Shown here: positions 6,478 to 12,325 of the stretch, one piece after another
How positions within the stretch are numbered: position 1 is the first letter of the stretch
Layout: each line of letters begins with the position of its first letter
Assembly (NCBI GenBank): GCA_041666465.1
Contig: JBAYGX010000040.1
Span: 1-12,325 of the forward strand
Source: XYC2-FULL-41-22 sp041666465
GTDB taxonomy: Bacteria > Patescibacteriota > Gracilibacteria > UBA1369 > UBA12470
DNA: 12,325 nt
Reading direction: 5' to 3'
The notes under the pieces: model-generated
Seen by the model: the letters and a program-made list of their open reading frames with translations, nothing else
The model's database searches: none
What the model was told of the DNA's origin: nothing
Position numbers and translations under genes: made by a program

Positions 6478-7704
6478 ATGAAAAAAGCTTTGCAAACAAC
6501 CAGTAATAGTCCAGCCGAACCGTCTTTTGATCTCGTAGAATATGCTAAAACTGTTCGTGACCCAAAAATGAAAACCTTTGATGAACTAAAAGAGCTTGTT
6601 CTACTGGGGGATGCGTTTAACACATTCAAAGAATCGTTAAAAAAACGTTATGAAGCTGGAAAATTGAACTTAGTCGTTTTGGGAACTGGTGGAACTTTTC
6701 AAAGTGCAAAAACCGACAAAGGGTTGGCTCCGAGTGGCAGTTTGCAAGAGAGTTTCGAAGCAATGAAGCTGCCATATAACGAAGGCGAAGTGCATTTGAA
6801 TCTTTTTGAGCTTTTCAACTACGACTCATCTCTCTTGGAAACCGGTGAACACATTCGTTTTATTGCTGAAGTTTTAATTGACTTACTCAAAGATTGTTCA
6901 GACTGGATTGATGGTTTCATTCTAACGCATGGTACTGACACAATGGTTGAAACAGCAAATTATTTGTCTTTGATTTTGGGTCGCGGGCTTAAAAAGCCTA
7001 TTACATTAACAGGATCACAAGATCCGGCTCGCATGAAACATAGTGATGCAGTCTACAACATGGATAACTGTTTAAAAGTCCATGAATATTTGAGAGACAA
7101 TGCTGTTGCTGAAGTCATGATACTTTGTGGTAATGAGCTGGTGAGAGCAGCTTGGGCAGAAAAAGTTAGTGATAGAGATTCCAATGCCTTCCGTTCATTC
7201 AACGGCAAGCCTTTACTTCGAGTGGATAACAAACTTGTAAAGCGTTGGCAGCTTAATGGTTCTGCTTTGAGAGCAGATGGCAGAATACCGTTTTTGCCAT
7301 TTAATGAAATCTGGGAATCAGCGGATATTCCGGTTTTGAAACTAGCTGATATATCACCCGGAGAACTGGCCCGTACAATTGTCAGAAGTAGAGTCTCTGT
7401 TTGGACTCTGCTCGGTAGCGCAACATGCCCCAATACTCATGCGGATATTTTAGGTCGTGCGGCACAGGAAGGTAAACCAGTTATTTTACGCTCACCTTTT
7501 CATGATGCGGCTTTAACAGCAGGTGTTTATGAAGCTGGTTCCGCTCTTGCGAAAAGTTCAATTCCGCAGGTAAAAGGAACTGAATCATTTATTCGCGCAA
7601 AAATGAATTGGCTTTGGCATTATCTTAGTTTGAATACAACTGACCGACAAGGAATCGGCGAGGTATTATCGCCTAGGGACCAACAAAAATTGTATGCCAT
7701 GTGA
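6478..7704 (+). CDS. Asparaginase-like amidohydrolase with helical N-terminal extension
   Basis: This 408-residue protein contains the asparaginase/GatD fold. LVVLGTGGTFQSAKTDKG at 65-82 carries the first catalytic threonine (GGT), and ILTHGTDTMVETA at 148-160 has the second catalytic Thr-Asp pair. TGSQDPARMKHSDAVYNM at 178-195 holds the conserved SDA..N segment. Family members hydrolyse asparagine to aspartate or release ammonia for tRNA amidation. About 62 residues precede the fold and look helical (FDELKELVLLGDAFNTFKES). GatD also has an extra N-terminal domain, but that one is a beta barrel, and no GatE gene is nearby, so GatD is unlikely. I chose ATG 6478 over GTG 6451; neither has a Shine-Dalgarno. 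The plus strand here is richer in G and T than the G-poor plus-strand genes at 2351-5488, hinting at separate origin. Expression is probably linked to the divergent TrmB regulator. Confidence 0.85.
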   Translation: MKKALQTTSNSPAEPSFDLVEYAKTVRDPKMKTFDELKELVLLGDAFNTFKESLKKRYEAGKLNLVVLGTGGTFQSAKTDKGLAPSGSLQESFEAMKLPYNEGEVHLNLFELFNYDSSLLETGEHIRFIAEVLIDLLKDCSDWIDGFILTHGTDTMVETANYLSLILGRGLKKPITLTGSQDPARMKHSDAVYNMDNCLKVHEYLRDNAVAEVMILCGNELVRAAWAEKVSDRDSNAFRSFNGKPLLRVDNKLVKRWQLNGSALRADGRIPFLPFNEIWESADIPVLKLADISPGELARTIVRSRVSVWTLLGSATCPNTHADILGRAAQEGKPVILRSPFHDAALTAGVYEAGSALAKSSIPQVKGTESFIRAKMNWLWHYLSLNTTDRQGIGEVLSPRDQQKLYAM

Positions 7705-7765
7705 TGTGCCAAAATATTGTTGGCGAGTGGGATTAGACCCTTTAAATCACCAACAGGACACATCA
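7702..7765. repeat. Compound inverted repeat at the asparaginase-like stop codon
   Basis: TGATGTG (7702-7708, including the TGA stop) pairs with CACATCA (7759-7765). Inside it TGTTGG (7718-7723) pairs with CCAACA (7750-7755). There is no T-run on either side, so it is not a classical terminator, though it lies between convergent genes where a transcription end is expected. The remaining sequence to 7818 is pyrimidine-rich with nothing recognised. Confidence 0.4.
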
Positions 7766-7818
7766 AACAACGCCCGTTAGAGAACATAACTAATCTCCCT
7801 CATCTCTCCCCTCTCGAA

Positions 7819-7846
7819 ATTCGTAATTCGACATTCGATATTCCGC
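7819..7846. repeat. Four heptanucleotide tandem units (ATTCGNN) next to the atpB stop
   Basis: The plus strand reads ATTCGTA, ATTCGAC, ATTCGAT, ATTCCGC, four consecutive 7-nt units with a constant ATTC core. The array ends 1 nt from the atpB stop codon (7848-7850), so it begins the 3' untranslated part of the atp transcript. Confidence 0.6.
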
Positions 7847-7847
7847 T

Positions 7848-8606
7848 TCAATGATGCGCCGTCGTCCCAATCGTCAAGAACACAGTCGTCAAAAACGAGA
7901 ACACCAACGCCTGTATAAACCCGACGAACAATTCCAATCCGTAGAAAGGAAGCGGAATAATATATGGAACAAGGAAAGAAATTACCAAAAGCAAAACTTC
8001 TCCGGCAAAAACATTCCCGAACAACCTGAATGAGAAGGAGATCATTTTTGAAAACTCGGACATAAGCTCAAGAAGACCTACGAAACATCCGATCGGATCC
8101 TTAAGAGGACTTACGAAAAACTTATGTGCGTATTTTTTGAAACCTAAAATCCCAATTCCAAACGCTTGCACAGCAGTAACAGATATAAGAGCAAGCGCGA
8201 GAGTCATATTTACATCCGCATAAGTGGATCTAAAAATAGGAACAAAAATTTTCTCACCTTCCTCAATCTCCCAAAGCCCGATACTTCCGAAACCCGGAAG
8301 AAGACCCATCCAGTTTGAAATAATCACAAAAAGGAAAATCGTAGCAACCAATGGAAAGAATTTTCTCGCCTTACTTTCATCACCAACAACGCCTTTGAAG
8401 AAATCAAATAAACCTCCGACAACAACCTCAACCAAGTTTTGAAATCCTCCGGGTACCAATGCATATTTTTTTCTTTTCAAAACCAATCCTATAAACACAA
8501 GAACGATCAACGTCATAATCGCAGTTATGAGAGTGTTTCTAAACTCAAAACTACCGATATGAAATATCGTTTCTGAAGCTAATGTTGGTGGTATAAATTC
8601 TGCCAT
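7848..8606 (-). CDS. atpB: ATP synthase F0 subunit a
   Basis: This 252-residue membrane protein forms the proton half-channels of F0 against the c-ring. Hydrophobic segments lie at about 25-43, 83-103, 130-153, 185-215 and 222-248. The essential arginine is R194 in FSFRLFGNVFAGE (equivalent to E. coli Arg210), and SNWMGLLPG (97-105) is also typical. It ends TTAHH followed by TGA, the usual place for this family, which shows that TGA is a stop codon here. It lies 5 nt after the AtpI-like gene and is the last gene of the operon; in most bacteria atpB is near the front. No Shine-Dalgarno precedes it. Confidence 0.95.
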   Translation of the reverse strand: MAEFIPPTLASETIFHIGSFEFRNTLITAIMTLIVLVFIGLVLKRKKYALVPGGFQNLVEVVVGGLFDFFKGVVGDESKARKFFPLVATIFLFVIISNWMGLLPGFGSIGLWEIEEGEKIFVPIFRSTYADVNMTLALALISVTAVQAFGIGILGFKKYAHKFFVSPLKDPIGCFVGLLELMSEFSKMISFSFRLFGNVFAGEVLLLVISFLVPYIIPLPFYGLELFVGFIQALVFSFLTTVFLTIGTTAHH

Positions 8607-8611
8607 ATTGA

Positions 8612-8872
8612 TTAATCTTTATTATCTTTGCGTGATTTAGTTTTCAGAGTCCCCATGGAGATTATATCTTTCGTCTTAACGTAAACTGTCGTCAGCGACA
8701 CAGTCATCGCAAGAATGAACCCTATAATTACAAACAGTGGAAACGAATTGAAATGTTTATCTAGCAGTACACCACCGACTCCGAGTATAACAACGGGAAG
8801 CGCGACCATGTACCCAAGGGTTAAAGCAAGTGAATAGGCATTCCAAACCTTTTCTTTCCCCTCATTTACCAT
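8612..8872 (-). CDS. AtpI/ATPase gene 1-like small membrane protein
   Basis: This 86-residue protein has two predicted transmembrane helices (about 14-36 and 44-65) and the pattern GVGGVLLDKHFNSFPLFVIIG, characteristic of AtpI/AtpZ-type proteins encoded with F-type ATP synthases (c-ring assembly or Mg2+-related roles have been proposed for the family). The tail is basic (KTKSRKDNKD). Its start overlaps the epsilon stop by 1 nt (TAATG), implying translational coupling, and atpB follows after 5 nt. In common operons this type of gene comes first, before atpB; the AtpI-atpB adjacency is kept here but moved behind epsilon. Confidence 0.75.
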   Translation of the reverse strand: MVNEGKEKVWNAYSLALTLGYMVALPVVILGVGGVLLDKHFNSFPLFVIIGFILAMTVSLTTVYVKTKDIISMGTLKTKSRKDNKD

Positions 8873-9309
8873 TAAGAATCTTGGTTAAAAGATGACCGGG
8901 AGCCTCTCCTCTTCTTCGCAATCTTAAGCCTTGAAAGAGCTCTTTCCATCTGCGCAACCGCATCGGCGTAACCTTCCTCGCTCTGTTTAATACCTTCCAT
9001 AAGATTTTTAGCCTTAACGCGAGCTTCCTCGGCACGTTTCTCGTCAATACCACCAGCCGATTCAGCCGCATCTGTAAGAAGAGTTACAGATTTCCCATCA
9101 ACCTCGAGAACACCTCGAGTTATTGAGAAATAATCATACTTGCCATCTTTTTTAATCTTGAGCTCACCCGGATTAACCGCGGAAATTATCGGTAAATGAT
9201 TAGACATAACTGTAATCTCACCTTCCGCGGTCGGAACAGTCACAGACTCAACACTATCCTGATAAAGGACTTTTTCCGGCGTAACGATTTTTAGCTGAAA
9301 TTTTTTCAT
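8872..9309 (-). CDS. atpC: ATP synthase F1 subunit epsilon
   Basis: This 145-residue protein belongs to the central stalk and modulates ATPase activity. The N-terminal beta-sandwich (1-85) has the family features FQLKIVTPEKVLYQDSVESV, EGEITVMSNHLPII and GVLEVDGKSVTLLTDAAE. A C-terminal helical hairpin follows (about 88-135) with EKRAEEARVKAKNLM and AVAQMERALSRLKIAKK. The tail after residue 135 (RRGSRSSFNQDS) is a little longer than usual. The gene starts 54 nt after beta, the widest gap in the operon, which holds a heptanucleotide repeat. Confidence 0.93.
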   Translation of the reverse strand: MKKFQLKIVTPEKVLYQDSVESVTVPTAEGEITVMSNHLPIISAVNPGELKIKKDGKYDYFSITRGVLEVDGKSVTLLTDAAESAGGIDEKRAEEARVKAKNLMEGIKQSEEGYADAVAQMERALSRLKIAKKRRGSRSSFNQDS

Positions 9310-9341
9310 ATCTTTTTCTTTATCTTATCTTTACTTCTTCA

Positions 9342-9370
9342 CTAGTTCGCTAGCTCCTAGGTCCTATTTC
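9342..9370. repeat. Heptanucleotide tandem repeat (CTAGNTC) over the atpD stop
   Basis: The plus strand reads CTAGTTC, one extra G, CTAGCTC, CTAGGTC, CTATTTC. Three units from 9350 are exactly 7 nt apart and a fourth is offset by one base. The last unit contains the atpD stop (TAG on the minus strand, 9364-9366). The CTAG cores make three overlapping-style 6-bp palindromes (ACTAGT, GCTAGC, CCTAGG) within 21 bases. Confidence 0.6.
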
Positions 9371-10728
9371 ACGTCTTCAATCCCACCCCTCATATAGAAC
9401 AATCCTTCATCAACATTGTCCATCTTGCCATCAAGGATTTCTTTAAACCCTTTAATAGTATCCTTCAAGCTAACATATTTACCTGGATGACCTGTAAATG
9501 TTTCGGCAACGAAGAAAGGTTGAGATAAGAATTTCTGGATTTTTCTCGCTCTCCTAACGGTAAGCTTATCATCTTCGGTAAGCTCTTCCATACCCAAGAT
9601 TGCGATAATATCCTGAAGATCTTTATATCTTTGTAAAATCCTCTGAACATTTCTGGCAACCTCATAATGCTCTTTTCCAACAATCATCGGATCCAAGATA
9701 GTAGATGTTGAATCGAGAGGATCAACAGCAGGATAAATTCCAAGCTCTGAAAGTCCTCTTGAAAGTACTACAGTTGAGTCCAAGTGACCGAAAGTTGTAG
9801 CTGGAGCCGGATCTGTAAGGTCATCAGCAGGAACATATACGGCTTGAATAGATGTAATTGAACCTTTCTTTGTAGATGTAATTCTCTCTTGGAGAGCACC
9901 CATTTCAGTAGCCAATGTAGGTTGATAACCTACAGCGGAAGGAATACGACCCAATAGGGCGGAAACCTCGGCACCTGCCTGCGTGAAACGGAATATATTA
10001 TCTATAAACAAAAGTACATCTTGTCCTTCTTCGTCACGGAAGTATTCAGCCATAGTAACACCTGTAAGACCTACTCTCTGACGAACTCCAGGAGGTTCGT
10101 TCATTTGTCCGAATATCAGGGTTGTCTTATCAAGAACTCCGGAACCTTTCATATCATAATAAAGATCATTTCCCTCACGGCTTCTCTCTCCAACACCGGC
10201 GAAAACAGAGAAACCGCCATGTTCTTGAGCGATATTTCTAATAAGCTCCATAATAACTACAGTTTTACCTACTCCGGCACCTCCGAACAAACCAACCTTA
10301 CCTCCTTTAATAACCGGACAAATCAAATCGATAACCTTAATGCCAGTCTCCAGAACTTCCGTTTCAGTAGCTTGATCTTCGAACTTGGGAGCAGGTCTGT
10401 GAATAGGATATTTTTTCTTGGTTTTTAGAGGCTCTTTGTCATCAAGAGGATTACCAAGTACATCGCACATTCTTCCGAGAGTTTCTCGTCCTACCGGGAC
10501 GGAAATCGGAGCATCGGTGCTAATAACTTCCTGATTCCTCTTAAGACCATCGGTTGTACCCATGGCCACAGTTCGAACAGAATTTCCTCCAAGATGCTGT
10601 TGAACTTCAAGAACCAACATAGTATCACCAATCTTTGTTTCCAAGGCATCATATATTTTCGGAAGATCTCCGCCCTCAAAGGAGCAGTCAACTACGGCAC
10701 CAATGATTTGAGTAATTTTTCCAGCCAT
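9364..10728 (-). CDS. atpD: ATP synthase F1 subunit beta
   Basis: This is the catalytic subunit, 454 residues and full length. Walker A is GGAGVGKT at 149-156, the catalytic glutamate is E181 in GERSREGND, and Walker B is DVLLFIDN at 237-244. RFTQAGAEVSALLGRIPSAVGYQP (247-270) and DDLTDPAPATTFGHLD (302-317) are fully conserved family stretches. EELTEDD at 381-387 matches the DELSEED position that contacts gamma and epsilon. It lies 20 nt after gamma, in an A/T-only gap, with no Shine-Dalgarno before the ATG. Confidence 0.98.
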   Translation of the reverse strand: MAGKITQIIGAVVDCSFEGGDLPKIYDALETKIGDTMLVLEVQQHLGGNSVRTVAMGTTDGLKRNQEVISTDAPISVPVGRETLGRMCDVLGNPLDDKEPLKTKKKYPIHRPAPKFEDQATETEVLETGIKVIDLICPVIKGGKVGLFGGAGVGKTVVIMELIRNIAQEHGGFSVFAGVGERSREGNDLYYDMKGSGVLDKTTLIFGQMNEPPGVRQRVGLTGVTMAEYFRDEEGQDVLLFIDNIFRFTQAGAEVSALLGRIPSAVGYQPTLATEMGALQERITSTKKGSITSIQAVYVPADDLTDPAPATTFGHLDSTVVLSRGLSELGIYPAVDPLDSTSTILDPMIVGKEHYEVARNVQRILQRYKDLQDIIAILGMEELTEDDKLTVRRARKIQKFLSQPFFVAETFTGHPGKYVSLKDTIKGFKEILDGKMDNVDEGLFYMRGGIEDVK

Positions 10729-10748
10729 ATTTATATTTAGTTTAAAAT

Positions 10749-11663
10749 TTAATTTAAAGTTAATGCACTTGCGGCTATTTCGGCAATTTCAGCTGTAATC
10801 GCAGCCTGACGCGCTTGATTATAACTCAACACAAAATCCTCAAGTAAATCACTCGCAGCCTTCGTCGCACCCTGCATCGCAACCATTCTTGCGCTATGCT
10901 CACTCGCCGCGGCCTCAAGAACAGCCTGATACAACTGCAACTCTGTTAATTGCGGAACTATATTCTCTATAATATACTGCGGAGATGGTTCTAATTTATA
11001 ATCAATATCTTTCTCGGGAACACTCGCAACGCTTGTAAATTTGGAACCTAATTCGGAAAGCATTTGCTTAAAAGTCTCGGCAGAAAAAGGAAGCAAAACT
11101 CTGGAAACAGGTTTCTGAACCAAAGTGGAAATAAAATCGGGATAAATAACAGTAACCAAATCATATTGATCGCTCTCAAAACCCTTAAGCGCAATTTTAC
11201 TAATTGGGAAAATATCTGCAAATTTCGGATTCGCGGAATAAGCCGGGAAAACATAATCCAAATCCTTCCCTATTCTGCGTAAGAACTCGGCACCTTTTCT
11301 ACCACTGGCAACAAAATGGATTTTCGCTTGCGGATGATCTTTTTCCAAAGAAGAAAGAACCGTAACCAATTTCTTACAAAGATTTGTATTCAATCCTCCA
11401 CAAAGACCTTTATCTGTTGTAAACAATAATATAAGAACATTTTTTACTTCACGATTCTGGAAAAATTTATGCAAATTCTTCGCCTTATGTGACAATTTCG
11501 ACAAAATATTTGCAGCTAAATATCCGTACGCACGAAGATTAACCGCGTTATTCACAGCTTTTTTCATCTTGGAAGTCGCAACAAGCTCCATCGCCTTCGT
11601 TATCTGACGCGTGGACTTGATAGACTTAATCTTTCTCTTAATTTCTTTTCCCGAATTTGGCAT
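10749..11663 (-). CDS. atpG: ATP synthase F1 subunit gamma
   Basis: This 304-residue central-stalk subunit couples c-ring rotation to catalysis. The N-terminal helix contains IKSTRQITKAMELVATSKMKKA (about 15-36), the middle has LFTTDKGLCGGLN (80-92), and the C-terminal helix has YQAVLEAAASEHSARMVAMQGAT followed by YNQARQAAITAEIAEIA. These are the strongly conserved ends of the family that form the coiled-coil axle. It begins 2 nt after the alpha stop. Confidence 0.96.
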   Translation of the reverse strand: MPNSGKEIKRKIKSIKSTRQITKAMELVATSKMKKAVNNAVNLRAYGYLAANILSKLSHKAKNLHKFFQNREVKNVLILLFTTDKGLCGGLNTNLCKKLVTVLSSLEKDHPQAKIHFVASGRKGAEFLRRIGKDLDYVFPAYSANPKFADIFPISKIALKGFESDQYDLVTVIYPDFISTLVQKPVSRVLLPFSAETFKQMLSELGSKFTSVASVPEKDIDYKLEPSPQYIIENIVPQLTELQLYQAVLEAAASEHSARMVAMQGATKAASDLLEDFVLSYNQARQAAITAEIAEIAASALTLN

Positions 11664-11665
11664 AT

Positions 11666-12325
11666 TTATTCAAATTTATTCTCCGAATTAAACGAATGCA
11701 AAGCCTTCTTTAATTTCTCTTCCAACTCGGCAGGCAACTCTTTTTTATCCTTAACTTCTTTCAAAATATCGTTATGTCTCGCTTCAAAATACGAATGTAA
11801 TTTTTCCTCATATTCTTTCACCTTCGTAACCGGAATATGCGACAAGTAATCATTAATACCGGCATACAAAATCACGACCTGTTTCTCAACCGGCAAAGCG
11901 CTATATTGAGTCTGTTTCAAAATTTCAGTCAAACGATCACCTTTATTAAGTTGTTTCTTGGTAGCCTCATCAAGATCGGAACCGAACTGGGCAAAAACCG
12001 CCAACTCCCTATATTGAGCAAGTTCAAGCTTCAATTTACCGGCAACTTTCTTCATAGCCTTAATTTGAGCAGCCGAACCTACGCGAGAAACCGAAATACC
12101 TATATTAAGAGCCGGACGAATACCTTTATAGAAAAGATCCGAATCCAAGAATATCTGTCCGTCTGTAATCGAAATTATGTTTGTAGGAATGTAAGCGGAA
12201 ACATCACCGGCCTGAGTTTCAACAATTGGAAGAGCGGTTAATGAACCTCCTCCGTATTTCTGATCAAGTCTGCAAGCTCTTTCAAGCAATCTTGAATGGA
12301 GATAAAAAACATCTCCGGGATAAGC
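11666..12325 (-). CDS. atpA: ATP synthase F1 subunit alpha, N-terminal part outside the window
   Basis: The frame is open to the right edge; 219 C-terminal residues are visible, starting AYPGDVFYLHSRLLERA, which is internal alpha sequence (about the last 43% of a 500-residue subunit). The conserved region continues with YIPTNIISITDGQIFLDSDLF and GIRPALNIGISVSRVGSAAQ, which contains the arginine finger in VSRVG. The C-terminal helical domain follows (LAQYRELAVFAQFGSDLD...). The nucleotide-binding P-loop lies beyond the window. Alpha is the upstream-most atp gene visible; subunits c, b and delta are not seen and may lie further upstream. Confidence 0.97.
   Translation of the reverse strand, partial: AYPGDVFYLHSRLLERACRLDQKYGGGSLTALPIVETQAGDVSAYIPTNIISITDGQIFLDSDLFYKGIRPALNIGISVSRVGSAAQIKAMKKVAGKLKLELAQYRELAVFAQFGSDLDEATKKQLNKGDRLTEILKQTQYSALPVEKQVVILYAGINDYLSHIPVTKVKEYEEKLHSYFEARHNDILKEVKDKKELPAELEEKLKKALHSFNSENKFE

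Noticed and set aside
6478..7704. GatD subunit of the archaeal Glu-tRNA amidotransferase
   Set aside because: The N-terminal extension looks helical instead of the GatD barrel and no GatE gene is nearby.
7705..7850. Readthrough of the asparaginase-like TGA as glycine (alternative genetic code)
   Set aside because: The atpB gene ends on TGA exactly at the family's normal end, and reading on from it gives no recognisable protein, so TGA is a stop.
9342..9362. Cluster of ACTAGT, GCTAGC and CCTAGG as a vector cloning site
   Set aside because: The sites are by-products of a 7-nt repeat with a CTAG core that runs into the atpD stop codon; no other vector sequence is present.
10021..10428. Plus-strand 135-codon frame opposite atpD
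   Set aside because: It lies entirely inside the highly conserved catalytic region of atpD and is explained as an antisense shadow.

Overview
The window looks like part of a small-genome, AT-rich bacterial chromosome, probably from an uncultured candidate phylum (Patescibacteria/CPR-like). That placement is inference from the mix of genes: F-type ATP synthase, a TrmB regulator, an archaeal-type PEP carboxylase and a DUF916-like surface protein. No rRNA or other firm phylogenetic marker is present. TGA acts as a normal stop: atpB ends on TGA just where the family should end, and the asparaginase-like gene also ends on TGA. This argues against the UGA=Gly code of Gracilibacteria/Absconditabacteria. 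No start codon has a convincing Shine-Dalgarno sequence, and two genes have promoters placed for leaderless transcription.

Layout. 1-2244 (minus): a two-gene surface operon with a membrane-anchored DUF916-like protein, followed 6 nt later by a secreted protein built of 221-residue tandem repeats that runs off the left edge. 2351-3874 (plus): a complete archaeal-type phosphoenolpyruvate carboxylase, followed by two tandem terminator hairpins (3944-4028). 4050-5488 (plus): an RlmN-like radical SAM gene that carries a frameshift and lacks the RlmN catalytic cysteines, then a FkbM-family methyltransferase with its own extended -10 promoter. 5502-6305 (minus): a TrmB-family regulator. 6478-7704 (plus): a divergently transcribed asparaginase-like enzyme with a helical N-terminal extension and base use unlike its neighbours. 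7848-12325 (minus): an ATP synthase operon in the order alpha, gamma, beta, epsilon, AtpI-like, subunit a, with alpha cut by the right edge.

How the genes fit together. The ATP synthase genes form one tight transcription unit with a non-canonical order: the AtpI-like and a-subunit genes lie at the distal end, and no c-subunit gene is visible in the window. PEP carboxylase would feed oxaloacetate/aspartate metabolism, which the asparaginase-like enzyme may also touch; a functional link is only inference. The TrmB regulator probably controls itself and/or the divergent asparaginase-like gene. Short heptanucleotide repeat clusters lie at the stop codons of atpD and atpB. No tRNA, rRNA, CRISPR array or transposase was seen.
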